Position numbers and translations under genes: made by a program | In this document: positions 37,698-45,858 of the stretch, piece after piece | How positions within the stretch are numbered: position 1 is the first letter of the stretch | Layout of the letters: every line of letters starts with the position of its first letter | Assembly (NCBI RefSeq): GCF_900187375.1 | Contig: NZ_FYEW01000002.1 | Location: forward strand, 186,001 to 250,000 | From: Hymenobacter gelipurpurascens | GTDB taxonomy: Bacteria; Bacteroidota; Bacteroidia; Cytophagales; Hymenobacteraceae | Direction: 5' to 3' | DNA: 64,000 nucleotides | Notes under the pieces: model-generated | What the model was told of the DNA's origin: nothing | Database searches by the model: none | The model's input: the letters and a program-made list of their open reading frames with translations, nothing else

Positions 37698-37923
37698 ACG
37701 CCAAGTTTGCAGGTCTTTGAATTTAGTACTTGCTTGCCAGCTAGTTTGGCTTGTATCAGGCGTTCTAGTGCTAGTAGCCGTTAGGATAAAGTGTGTTTGC
37801 GTGGCCTAGGCCACTATATCTCGTTTTTATGCCTTTGGCGCACACACCTTATCTCGCAATAATCCCGAGTGCTGGCTAAAGCCAGCTAGCCATTTCTCTC
37901 CTCTGCCTTCAGTTTCTGCTTAT

Positions 37924-39408
37924 ATGTTGAGTCACAGCCAAGTTGTCCGGTTGATTTTCGGATTAAAGCTTCGCGAGCTACGCCAGGAACGCGGCTATAC
38001 TCCCGCCGAGCTGGCCCGTGCCTGCGACGTTTCGGTGTCGTACCTCAATGAGATTGAGAAGGGAAAAAAGTACCCCAAGGCCGATAAGATTCTGAGCTTG
38101 AGCAAAGTGCTGGGCGTCACGTACGACCAGCTCACGTCGCTCACGCTTAGCCGCCGGCTGGAGCCTATTTCCGAGCTTCTGCAGTCTGATTTGTTGAAGG
38201 AGTTTCCACTGGAGATGTTTGGGCTTGATCCGCTGCGGATTGTGGAGCTCATTGCCGATGCGCCGGCCAAGATGAACGCATTTATCAGCACGCTCTTTGA
38301 AATTGCCCGCAACTACGAGATGCGCCAGGAGCATTTTTTCCTGGCCGCTCTACGCTCTTTCCAGGAGATGCAGGACAACTATTTTGAGGAGCTGGAGCAG
38401 GATGTGCGCACCTTCGTGGGTGAGCACAAACTGCAGCACGGCGCCCCCTTCGACCGCGCACAGCTAGCGCGCGTGCTGGAATCAAAGTATGGCTACACCC
38501 TCGACCGGACTACGCTGCAGGAACACACCAATCTGGGCCGTCTGCGGTCCGTATTCCAGCACAAAACCCGGCGCTTGCTGCTGCGCTCCGGGCTTACGGG
38601 GGCACAGGAAGGCTTTGTACTGGGCCGGGAGGTGGCTTTCAACTACCTAAATCTCAAGGAGCGCCCCTACGTGAATGCCACGTTCCCGGTACACTCCTTC
38701 GAGGAAGTGCTTAACAACTTCAAGGCATCGTACTTCGCGGGGGCACTGCTGATGGAAGAGGAATTGTTGGTGCGGGACCTGCAACGGTTTTTTGCACACA
38801 AAAAGTGGGAACCAGCTTTGCTGCTGGAGTTGCTCACGAAGTATGATGTGTCGCCGGAGATGTTTATGCAGCGCATCACCAACCTGCTGCCCCGCCATTT
38901 TGGACTGCAAAGCCTGTTTTTCCTGCGCTTCGACCAAGCCAATGCCTCTTCTGTCTATAAGCTGACGAAGGAGCTGCACCTCTCCCGCCTCCACAACCCG
39001 CACGGCAATGAGCTGCACGAGCACTACTGCCGCCGCTGGATTTCGCTGCGCCTGATTGCCGATCTGCGTCAGCAACCCGTGACCGACGCACCCAACTTCA
39101 CGCTGGGTGCCCAACGCTCCCACTACCCCAACGGCGACGAGTACCTGTGCCTCACGCTGGCCCGCGCCGGCGACGCTACCGAGCCGGCCGTAAGCGTGAC
39201 TGTAGGCCTGCTCTGCGACGATAACCTGCGCCAAAAAATTCGTTTTCTGGATGATCCGGCCATTGTGCAGAAGGAAGTAAACGAAACCTGCGAGCGGTGC
39301 ACCATTCTGGATTGCGAAGTGCGCGCGGCGGCACCTGTCGAAATTGAACGTCGGCAGCGTCAGCAGCAGTTAGAGGAATCGGTAGCGGCGCTGGTAAACG
39401 GCGGATAG
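37924..39408 (+). CDS. XRE-type regulator of the ScfR/RamB-like group, probable aceBA regulator
   Basis: Transcription factor with an N-terminal XRE helix-turn-helix at about 12-70 (LRELRQERGYTPAELARACDV region; Glu/Lys-rich ending NEIEKGKKYP). A long C-terminal part follows, resembling the short-chain fatty acyl regulator group (ScfR), which includes RamB and MccR, regulators of isocitrate lyase and propionate genes in actinobacteria. Total 494 residues, as expected for that group. The ImmA/IrrE-like segment near 255-290 lacks an HExxH motif. Cys in ETCERCTILDCEVR near 455-470 fits the group's conserved C-terminal cysteines. Divergent from aceB, with a palindrome between them. Acyl-CoA or acetate-linked effector is inference. 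Confidence 0.82.
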   Translation: MLSHSQVVRLIFGLKLRELRQERGYTPAELARACDVSVSYLNEIEKGKKYPKADKILSLSKVLGVTYDQLTSLTLSRRLEPISELLQSDLLKEFPLEMFGLDPLRIVELIADAPAKMNAFISTLFEIARNYEMRQEHFFLAALRSFQEMQDNYFEELEQDVRTFVGEHKLQHGAPFDRAQLARVLESKYGYTLDRTTLQEHTNLGRLRSVFQHKTRRLLLRSGLTGAQEGFVLGREVAFNYLNLKERPYVNATFPVHSFEEVLNNFKASYFAGALLMEEELLVRDLQRFFAHKKWEPALLLELLTKYDVSPEMFMQRITNLLPRHFGLQSLFFLRFDQANASSVYKLTKELHLSRLHNPHGNELHEHYCRRWISLRLIADLRQQPVTDAPNFTLGAQRSHYPNGDEYLCLTLARAGDATEPAVSVTVGLLCDDNLRQKIRFLDDPAIVQKEVNETCERCTILDCEVRAAAPVEIERRQRQQQLEESVAALVNGG

Positions 39409-39426
39409 CCTACCGGGCAGCCCCTC

Positions 39427-39502
39427 GTCATTCCGAGCAGCGTGAGGAATCTGGGAAGTGGCCTAGAAGCTAACCCAGATTCCTTGCGCTGATTGGAATG
39501 AC
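39427..39502. repeat. REP-like palindrome, GTCATTCC family, copy 1
   Basis: Imperfect inverted repeat that starts GTCATTCCGAGCAGCG and ends with its complement ...TTGGAATGAC. Inner arms are GAATCTGGG / CCCAGATTC. A TGGCCTAG copy sits in the loop. It lies between the regulator and mltG. The same outer and GAATCTG/CAGATTC inner sequences recur at 43071-43149. Confidence 0.7.
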
Positions 39503-39552
39503 AGTTCCGGAATAACTGTCCAATTTTATCCACAGGCCCATTTCATCGTCTT

Positions 39553-40614
39553 TTGCCTGATTACAAGAAACCTTCGTTGTTGCGGCGCCTGCTGTGGCCT
39601 ATACTTTCGGCGCTGCTAGCCGTACTGGCTGTAGGCCTGGGCGCGGCTTGGTACGTGCTCTGGAAGCCCAACGTGCACACCTCGGCATTCGGGCCGGCCT
39701 ACCTCTATATCCGAACAGGCTCGGGCTTTGCGGCGGTGCAGGACTCCTTGCGCAAGTATGAGCTGCTACGGGATGAAGATACCTTCGAGTGGCTGGCGCG
39801 GCAACGCAACTACCCGGCCCAGGTGCGCGCCGGTCGGTATCTGCTTACGCCCCAGCTCAGCAATTCGGCGCTGCTGGATATGCTTATGCAAGGCGAGCAG
39901 GACACGGTGGCGTTTGTGCTCGATGCCTTCAAATACAAGCCCCAGCTGGCCCGCCAGGTTGCGCGGCAGCTGGAAACCGACTCTGTAGGCCTACGCCGCT
40001 TGCTACAGGATAACCGCTTTCTGCGACAGCAGTACCAGCTGGATACTACCACCATCCTGACGATGTTTCTGCCTGGCCCCTACCGGTTGCTCTGGAACAC
40101 CTCGGCCCGGCAGTTTCTGGATTCGGCTGCCGCCACGCACCGGCGGTTCTGGAACCGGCAACGCCAGCAGCGCGCCGACTCGCTAGGCCTCTCTCCTGCT
40201 GAGGTGCACGTGCTGGCCAGCATCGTGCAGCGCGAAACCTCCATGAAAGAAGATAAGCCCATTATTGCGGGGGTGTACCTGAACCGGCTGCAGCGCGGCA
40301 TGCGCCTCCAGGCCGACCCCACGCTGCTCTGGGCCATCGGCAACTTTGGGGTGAAGCGAGTGCTGAACAAGGACAAGCTCGTGGACTCGCCCTACAACAC
40401 GTACAAGCACAAGGGCCTGCCGCCTGGCCCTATCACCTCGGCCAACCGCCAAAGCCTGGATGCCGTGCTGAAGCCGGCCGCGCACAAATACGTTTTCTTC
40501 TGCGCCCGCCCCGACCACAGCGGCTATTCTGACTTCGCCGAGACGTACGCGCAACACAAGCAGAATGCTCGTCGCTACCAGCATATGCTGGACAGCATGC
40601 GCATTTTGCGGTAA
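39553..40614 (+). CDS. mltG: endolytic murein transglycosylase MltG
   Basis: Membrane-anchored lytic transglycosylase that cuts nascent glycan strands and sets their length. The 353-residue protein has an N-terminal membrane anchor (about 14-34), then the YceG domain. The motif VLASIVQRETSMKEDKPIIAG (here about 221-241) carries the catalytic Glu in QRET. The LQADPTLLWAIG and SPYNTYKHKGLPPGPI segments are typical of the family. The start is TTG at 39553; no nearby ATG gives a better N-terminus. It stands alone, with a REP-like palindrome upstream and a convergent gene downstream. Confidence 0.94.
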   Translation: MPDYKKPSLLRRLLWPILSALLAVLAVGLGAAWYVLWKPNVHTSAFGPAYLYIRTGSGFAAVQDSLRKYELLRDEDTFEWLARQRNYPAQVRAGRYLLTPQLSNSALLDMLMQGEQDTVAFVLDAFKYKPQLARQVARQLETDSVGLRRLLQDNRFLRQQYQLDTTTILTMFLPGPYRLLWNTSARQFLDSAAATHRRFWNRQRQQRADSLGLSPAEVHVLASIVQRETSMKEDKPIIAGVYLNRLQRGMRLQADPTLLWAIGNFGVKRVLNKDKLVDSPYNTYKHKGLPPGPITSANRQSLDAVLKPAAHKYVFFCARPDHSGYSDFAETYAQHKQNARRYQHMLDSMRILR

Positions 40615-40631
40615 ATGCTCCGCGTACCTGT

Positions 40632-42128
40632 CTACAGTTTTAGCAGGCGCAGTTGCAGCGTATCCTGTAGCGTGGCCCGCTGCCGAGCCAGCGTTTCCTC
40701 ATAGTCTAGGCCAGTGTACTCGGAATGCTCCAGAAACAGCAAGGGCGAGGTAAGCAGCGGCTCCGGCCACGCCGCCACCGGCCGCTGACGACGCAACGAA
40801 TCAAAGGGCAGCACGCCGGCCACGCGGTAGTAGTCATCGAGTAGCAGATACTGATATCCCCGCTTGCGCAAGGCGGCAAGCTGTTGCGTCTGGGTAATGG
40901 GCAGTACGGTATCGGAGGCTAAGCGGAAGGGCGCCAGGCCCAGGCCTACGGTACTGGCTACTTTGCCGACTTGGTGCTGGTGTAGCCAGGCGGCTACCTG
41001 TGGGTAGTGTGTAGGCCTGTAGGCAAACACTTCCTGCTGCAAACGGAACCCGTTCCAGGCCACGGCACCCAGCACCAGCGCCACAACCACACCGCTGGGT
41101 AGGCGCTGCCGCATGCTCAGAAATGCCAATGTATAAAACAGCGGATACGCCCATAGCAAGCCACGGGGTGCTTTCAGTAGCAGCGTCATGCCAGCCAGCA
41201 AACAACCACCCCACACCAGCAGGTACCACGGTAACGGCAGCAACTGCCGGCGCCTAGGCCACTCGCGGCGTAGCTGCCAGAGCCCCAGGCCTGCTCCCAA
41301 CCATAGCAGCGGCGACTCGAACTGCCAGAGAAACCGCAGGTAGTATAGTCCATCGAAATGCACCGTAGTAGTCCGACCGGCAGCATTGGCGGCATCAGGA
41401 AAAGCTACTTTGTAATAGATGGCCGGCCACAGATACCAAGGCAAACCAGCTGCTACGCCCACCGCCCCCAGCACCAGATACGGCGCCAGCAGCAGCGCCA
41501 ATACCCGCCACAGGTTACCGGGGCGCCAGAGCAGCCCATCGGCCTGCCATAGTTCCAGCACCGCCAGAATGGGCAGCGTCAGAATGAATTTGTAGTTGAA
41601 ACAGAGGCCAGCCATCAGCCAGAGCGTGGCACGCAGCAACGTAGCGCGGCTGGGGCGCTGCAACCGGTGGTAGTAGGCCTCCAGCAGCCCAAAGAAGCAC
41701 CACAGGCTGCCGGCACTCATGGTAAAGTCGCGGCCGGAGAACGTCAGGAAGACGGAGGTGCCCACGAAAAGTGTGAGTAGCGCAACTTGAGCTCCGGAAA
41801 GGCGCATCTGGTGGCCTACGAACCGCGTGAGCTGGCCCAGCGCCGCCATGGCCAGCAACGCGTTCAGGTGCTGAAATACCCGAAAATCAGAAGTCAGCCA
41901 TGCCACCGGCGCATACACCAAGGCAAAGCCGGGGCTACCATGATGGAAAAGGTGGCGCAGATTGCCGTAGGCCACTTCCTGCACAATCTGCCAGTTCCGA
42001 ACGGAGTCGTAGTCGGGCAGGGCTATTTCGCGCAGGCCGTGCAGGCGCACCGCCGCCACGGCCGCCAGGGCCAGCAGCCACCAAAGGTTGGGGTTCGGTA
42101 AAGGAATGTCGTTCTTCGTGGCCGCCAT
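40632..42128 (-). CDS. polytopic membrane protein, GT-C glycosyltransferase-like
   Basis: A 498-residue protein from the ATG at 42128, with about ten hydrophobic segments in the first 360 residues and a soluble C-terminal part. The first extracytoplasmic loop has LPDYDSVRNWQIV; an acidic pair at this position is a mark of GT-C enzymes such as ArnT and mannosyltransferases. Trp/Leu-rich helices and the overall plan agree. An in-frame extension to 42185 has no membrane or signal character. It converges with mltG, and only about 110 bases separate its start from dtd. Sugar donor and acceptor unknown; the GT-C call is tentative. Confidence 0.7.
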   Translation of the reverse strand: MAATKNDIPLPNPNLWWLLALAAVAAVRLHGLREIALPDYDSVRNWQIVQEVAYGNLRHLFHHGSPGFALVYAPVAWLTSDFRVFQHLNALLAMAALGQLTRFVGHQMRLSGAQVALLTLFVGTSVFLTFSGRDFTMSAGSLWCFFGLLEAYYHRLQRPSRATLLRATLWLMAGLCFNYKFILTLPILAVLELWQADGLLWRPGNLWRVLALLLAPYLVLGAVGVAAGLPWYLWPAIYYKVAFPDAANAAGRTTTVHFDGLYYLRFLWQFESPLLWLGAGLGLWQLRREWPRRRQLLPLPWYLLVWGGCLLAGMTLLLKAPRGLLWAYPLFYTLAFLSMRQRLPSGVVVALVLGAVAWNGFRLQQEVFAYRPTHYPQVAAWLHQHQVGKVASTVGLGLAPFRLASDTVLPITQTQQLAALRKRGYQYLLLDDYYRVAGVLPFDSLRRQRPVAAWPEPLLTSPLLFLEHSEYTGLDYEETLARQRATLQDTLQLRLLKL

Positions 42129-42239
42129 GCGCGAGTTGGAGCGTGCGGCGAAGTACGGTAATATCCGCTGAAACCAGCAGTGCACCGGGCTTTTCTGTAC
42201 CTATCGGGCCAATAGTTTCACTTAGTATTTTCTGAGAAT

Positions 42240-42686
42240 ATGCGCACTGTAATTCAGCGCGTCCGGCACGCCAGCGTCAGTGTAGATGGCCGCGTGACCG
42301 GGCAAATAGGGTCGGGCCTGCTGGTGCTGGCCGGCTTCGCCCCCGACGATGACACCCGCCGCCTCGACTGGATGGCCCGCAAGCTGGTGCAGCTTCGGAT
42401 TTTCTCGGACGAAGAAGGCAAAATGAACCGCTCGGTGCAGGATGTGGCTGGTCAGGTGTTGGTCGTGAGTCAGTTTACGCTGCTGGCCGCTGCCCGCAAA
42501 GGCAACCGCCCCAGCTATACCGGGGCTGCGCCGCCGCCCATTGCCATTCCGCTATATGAGCAGTTTGTGCAAATGCTGGAGCAGCTCCTAGGCCAGTCCG
42601 TACCTACCGGGGAATTTGGGGCCGACATGCAGGTGGAGCTCCTCAATGATGGCCCTGTCACGATTGTGCTGGACTCGCCGGAATAA
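42240..42686 (+). CDS. dtd: D-aminoacyl-tRNA deacylase
   Basis: Removes D-amino acids (and glycine mischarged on tRNA-Ala) from tRNA. The 148-residue protein has the two family motifs that form the active site across the dimer: SQFTL at 77-81 and NDGPVTI near 137-143. The start MRTVIQRV is typical. Followed after 47 bases by the MazG-like gene, both on the plus strand, so possibly co-transcribed. Confidence 0.96.
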   Translation: MRTVIQRVRHASVSVDGRVTGQIGSGLLVLAGFAPDDDTRRLDWMARKLVQLRIFSDEEGKMNRSVQDVAGQVLVVSQFTLLAAARKGNRPSYTGAAPPPIAIPLYEQFVQMLEQLLGQSVPTGEFGADMQVELLNDGPVTIVLDSPE

Positions 42687-42733
42687 ACTGGCTGAAACCT
42701 GTACTGCTCAAATTATCCTTCCCTACTTGCCTC

Positions 42734-43060
42734 ATGACTATCGAAGAAGCCCAGCAAACCGTTGACCAGTGGATTAAGACAACCGGCGTCCGGTATTTCA
42801 ACGAGCTGACCAACATGGCTATGCTCACGGAAGAAGTGGGCGAGGTAGCCCGCATTATTGCCCGCCAGTACGGCGAGCAGTCATTCAAGGAATCGGATAA
42901 GGACAAAGTACTGGCTGATGAGCTGGCCGATGTGCTGTTCGTGGTAATCTGCCTCGCCAACCAAACCGGCGTCGACCTGACAGCAGCCCTACAAAGCAAC
43001 CTCGACAAAAAGACCAAGCGCGACGCCGACCGCCATCAGCAAAACGAGAAGCTACGCTAG
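42734..43060 (+). CDS. MazG-like nucleotide pyrophosphohydrolase
   Basis: An all-alpha NTP pyrophosphatase. The 108-residue protein has a metal-binding EEVGEVARII segment (about 33-42) and DELADVLFVVICLAN (about 66-80). These supply the ExxE and ExxD pairs of the family. Single-domain size; it probably hydrolyses (d)NTPs or damaged nucleotides, but the substrate is not determined. The stop codon TAG is part of GCTAGGCCACT. Confidence 0.88.
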   Translation: MTIEEAQQTVDQWIKTTGVRYFNELTNMAMLTEEVGEVARIIARQYGEQSFKESDKDKVLADELADVLFVVICLANQTGVDLTAALQSNLDKKTKRDADRHQQNEKLR

Positions 43061-43070
43061 GCCACTAAAC

Positions 43071-43149
43071 TGTCATTCCGAACACTGGGAGGAATCTGAA
43101 TCAATCGTTAAAGATTACATCCAGATTCCTTCCAGTGTTCGGAATGACA
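43071..43149. repeat. REP-like palindrome, GTCATTCC family, copy 2
   Basis: Arms of about 28 bases, TGTCATTCCGAACACTGG... (from 43071) and its complement ending at 43149, match with one mismatch. Loop of about 22 bases. It begins 11 bases after the MazG-like stop and lies between convergent genes, so it can also stop transcription. Related in outer and inner sequence to 39427-39502. Confidence 0.75.
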
Positions 43150-43172
43150 GGTTTGGCGGCTCTCTAACTGGC

Positions 43173-43886
43173 CTAGGCCACTTCAATTCGGCCGTTGCGG
43201 AACACGGGTACTATGTTGTACTCATCCTCGCGCACACAGAACTCCATGTCCTTGTGCGATTCCAGGCTGTTGAGGCGGCGCACGTGAGAGGATTTCAGCA
43301 GGTAGCCGGCCACATCGGGCTGGGCCACTTGCCAGAGGTCAAGCGCCGCCAAGGTAGCGTCGGAGCTGCTGACGTCGAACTCCTGCGCTAGGCGGTAAGC
43401 CAGTGCTCCGCCAAACAGCGTGTCTTCGAGGCAGAATTTCCCCTTCCAGCCAGCACACACAACCACTACATCCTTCTGCTGCTGACGCAGGAAATCGGCC
43501 ACGGCACCCAGGTTTAGGAAGGCGCCTACCACCACGTGATCCGCTCCTGTTGATAGGTGCAGGGCGCGCGTGCCATTGGTGGTGGTAATGGCTACAGCCC
43601 GGCCGCGCACCGGAACCAGCCCGTCGAGGTAGCCAAAGGGAGAGTTCCCCAGATCTACGTTTTCAGCCTGCCGACCGTCGCGCTCAGCGGCCGTCAAATA
43701 CCCTTCGCTTGCCATAGCCCGGCACGCCTCCAGCTCGCTGAATGGCACCATGTGCGTCACGCCCTGCGCTAGGCCAGTCACGATGGACGACGACGCCCGC
43801 AGAATATCTACTACCACGGCTACCCGGCCGGACAAGTCATAGAGGGGCAACAGCTCCGGGGAAAAACAGATATCGATGGATGGCAT
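43173..43886 (-). CDS. comB: 2-phosphosulfolactate phosphatase (ComB family)
   Basis: ComB family, a Mg-dependent phosphatase first known from coenzyme M synthesis, where it makes sulfolactate. In bacteria that do not make coenzyme M the role is open, perhaps sulfonate metabolism. The 237-residue protein from ATG 43886 has VVVDILRASSSIVTGLAQG (about 25-43), GNSPF, the ITTTNGTRAL motif (about 101-110) and CAGWKGKFCLEDTLFGGAL (about 145-163), all typical. An in-frame TTG at 43895 adds three residues. No other coenzyme M genes are near. Confidence 0.9.
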   Translation of the reverse strand: MPSIDICFSPELLPLYDLSGRVAVVVDILRASSSIVTGLAQGVTHMVPFSELEACRAMASEGYLTAAERDGRQAENVDLGNSPFGYLDGLVPVRGRAVAITTTNGTRALHLSTGADHVVVGAFLNLGAVADFLRQQQKDVVVVCAGWKGKFCLEDTLFGGALAYRLAQEFDVSSSDATLAALDLWQVAQPDVAGYLLKSSHVRRLNSLESHKDMEFCVREDEYNIVPVFRNGRIEVA

Positions 43887-43912
43887 CAAGGGCAAGTAGT
43901 AGAGTTAAAAAT

Positions 43913-43998
43913 AGACCGTCATGCTGAGCTTGCCGAAGCATCTCTACCGAACGTAACTGTGCGGTAGAGATGCTTCGGCAAGCTCAGCATGACGGTCT
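43913..43998. repeat. 37-base perfect palindrome, GTCATGCTGAGC type
   Basis: Arms 43913-43949 and 43962-43998 are exact reverse complements over 37 bases, beginning AGACCGTCATGCTGAGC, with a 12-base loop. It lies between gcvT and comB, both on the minus strand. There is no T-run, but the stem would be very strong in RNA. The start resembles the GTCATTCCGA start of the two other palindromes. Confidence 0.8.
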
Positions 43999-44016
43999 GT
44001 TGTATTTCAGAGCAGC

Positions 44017-45123
44017 TTACGCTTCTTCCGTGCCGGGCACGAAGGGCAGCTTCACTACTGTAGCAGGCTGGTTTTTGCCCCGAATCTGGACGAAAATTTT
44101 GCTGCCGGGCGCGCTCAATGCTGTATTCACGTAGCCCAGGCCAATGCCTTTGCTCAGGCTCGGCGACTGGGTGCCGCTGGTTACATCGCCTATTTTCTCG
44201 CCCGCTTCATTTACCAGCTCATAGTGGCCGCGCGGAATGCCGGGCCCGTCCATCAGGAAGCCTACCAGCTTGCGCTCTACACCGGCTTCCTTCTGCTTCT
44301 TGAGGCTTTCGGAGTTGGTGAAGTCCTTCGTGAATTTCGTAATCCAACCCAGGCCAGCTTCCAGGGGCGAGGTTTCATCAGTGATGTCGTTGCCGTAGAG
44401 GCAATAGCCCATTTCCAGGCGGAGCGTGTCGCGGGCACCCAGGCCGATGGGCTTCAGGCCGAATGGCTTGCCAGCTTCCATCACCTTGTCCCATACTTGC
44501 TGAGCCGACTCGTTCGGTACATACAGCTCGAAGCCGCCGGCGCCAGTATAGCCCGTAGCCGAAATAATGACATTGGGCGCTCCGGCAAACGTACCCTGCA
44601 CGAACGAGTAGTATGGAATGCTCGTCAGGTCGGTCTCGGTGAGGCTTTGCAGAGCCTGAATGGCTTTGGGCCCCTGCACCGCAAACAGGCTGATGGTGTC
44701 CGACACATTCTCCATCTCGGCGCCCTGGGTGTTGTGCTCCTGTATCCAGTTCCAGTCTTTCTCGATGTTGGACGCGTTTACTACCAGCAGGTAGTCTTCT
44801 TCGGCCAGCTTATACACCAGCAAATCGTCTACGATGCCGCCCTGGCTGTTAGGCAGGCAGGAATACTGGGCTTTGCCGGGCTGCAGCTTGCTGGCGTCGT
44901 TGCTGGTTACGCGCTGAATCAGGTCGAGGGCCTGGGGGCCGCGCACCCGAAACTCGCCCATGTGCGATACGTCGAAGATGCCCACGGCCCGGCGCACGGT
45001 GTGGTGCTCGTCCAAATCGGAGGAGTAGCGCACGGGCATGTTGTAGCCCGCGAAAGGCACCATTTTGGCACCTAGTTGCTGGTGCACATCATTCAACGGA
45101 ACGGTTTTGAGGTCTTCGGCCAT
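44017..45123 (-). CDS. gcvT: glycine cleavage system aminomethyltransferase (T protein)
   Basis: Transfers the aminomethyl carbon from the H protein to tetrahydrofolate. The 368-residue protein from ATG 45123 starts [20 protein letters not shown]. It has the family segments [41 protein letters not shown], and [16 protein letters not shown] followed by SPLEAGLGW. The length fits. The 47-residue in-frame extension to 45264 is not conserved in character. Single gene here; other gcv genes are not in the window. Confidence 0.95.
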   Translation of the reverse strand: MAEDLKTVPLNDVHQQLGAKMVPFAGYNMPVRYSSDLDEHHTVRRAVGIFDVSHMGEFRVRGPQALDLIQRVTSNDASKLQPGKAQYSCLPNSQGGIVDDLLVYKLAEEDYLLVVNASNIEKDWNWIQEHNTQGAEMENVSDTISLFAVQGPKAIQALQSLTETDLTSIPYYSFVQGTFAGAPNVIISATGYTGAGGFELYVPNESAQQVWDKVMEAGKPFGLKPIGLGARDTLRLEMGYCLYGNDITDETSPLEAGLGWITKFTKDFTNSESLKKQKEAGVERKLVGFLMDGPGIPRGHYELVNEAGEKIGDVTSGTQSPSLSKGIGLGYVNTALSAPGSKIFVQIRGKNQPATVVKLPFVPGTEEA

Positions 45124-45455
45124 CAGAAAGTGGGTGGGAGGAAAAAGAAGAAAAGGTAAACCAACAGGTGGCCTAGAGTAACTGTGGAGCTTCTCTGTGC
45201 CGTATACGTGGTGGCTTGCGCGTGCAAAAGAACCGTGTAGGCCAGTTCCCTGGCTACTACACACTCGCCAGCAGCAGGCTGCCGGGCGAAATTAGCCAAT
45301 TCCGCTTGGCACCCGGCTACTGGCCTGCTGTTATCTTTGTTTAGGCTGTGGCCGAGCCAAAGGCGTACACGCCGATTGATTCTCTTTCCTTCTGTATTTC
45401 CCCGTGGCCTGCTGGTGGGTTAGCAGCCAGTAGCGGTCTTTTATTTCCGTCTGTT
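45124..45455. other. divergent region gcvT / CZB gene
   Basis: A 332-base gap. TATCTTTG at 45332-45339 is a possible -7 box for the CZB-kinase-regulator operon, with TTG at 45306-45308 (spacing 23, long). TAGGCC motif copies lie near 45171 and 45239. An in-frame GTG at 45348 could extend the CZB protein by 36 residues. Confidence 0.5.
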
Positions 45456-45821
45456 ATGAATGACGAGCTCAAACAGGATTTCGATTCTGCCCTCGTAAAG
45501 CATTTGTTGTTTAAGTCTAAACTGCGCTCCTTTCTCTACGGCAGCGGCATCAGCGAAAGTCCTATCCGCGACCCGGAAGCCTGTATCTTCGGGCAATGGA
45601 TTACGAATGTGGTGCTGAAGCAGTACGCGTATCTGCCCGAAAGCCATGAGCTGAACCGCCAGCATATCCGGGTGCACCAGGTGGCCAACCGCTTAATGGA
45701 TTTGCACCAGCAAGGCCACCCAGATGAGGCAAAGGAAGGCTTGTCCGAAGTCAACCTGCTTGCCGACCACATTACCCAGCTCCTGCGTACGATAGAGCAA
45801 AAAGTCCGGGCTGCGCGCTAG
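45456..45821 (+). CDS. stand-alone CZB (chemoreceptor zinc-binding) domain protein
   Basis: A 121-residue protein made only of a CZB domain. Family marks are H16 in KHLLFKSKL, the CIFGQW motif with C43 (C-x-F-G-x-W), H70 and H74 in QHIRVHQ, and H105 in ADHITQLL. CZB domains bind zinc through three His and one Cys, and usually sit at the end of chemoreceptors or diguanylate cyclases, where they sense zinc or oxidants such as hypochlorous acid. Here the domain is separate and precedes a histidine kinase by 37 bases, so it may sense for that kinase. The ATG at 45456 is preferred to GTG 45348. The stop TAG is part of GCTAGGCCAC. Confidence 0.85.
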   Translation: MNDELKQDFDSALVKHLLFKSKLRSFLYGSGISESPIRDPEACIFGQWITNVVLKQYAYLPESHELNRQHIRVHQVANRLMDLHQQGHPDEAKEGLSEVNLLADHITQLLRTIEQKVRAAR

Positions 45822-45858
45822 GCCACCCAGTGCCTCATTTTTCACCCTGTTTTCCTGC

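Larger units (their letters stand above)
37582..37923. other. divergent regulatory region aceB / ScfR-like regulator
   Basis: A 342-base gap, A/T-rich near aceB. It holds the aceB promoter, the AGCGAA operator-like elements at 37644-37697, and a double motif copy GTGGCCTAGGCCAC at 37802-37815. No gene is supported. No convincing -7 box was found for the regulator gene. Confidence 0.6.

Noticed and set aside
37802..37815. GTGGCCTAGGCCAC as an operator for the ScfR-like regulator.
   Set aside because: It is two overlapping copies of the motif found throughout the window, so a specific operator role is not supported.
43173..43886. Coenzyme M pathway inferred from comB.
   Set aside because: ComB homologues occur widely in bacteria without the pathway, and no other pathway gene is present.
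43913..43998. 37-base palindrome as a phage or integron attachment site.
   Set aside because: No integrase or mobile gene is near, and the form resembles the other REP-like palindromes.
45124..45264. Upstream extension of GcvT by 47 codons.
   Set aside because: The T protein family begins about at MAEDLKT, and the added part has no conserved character.
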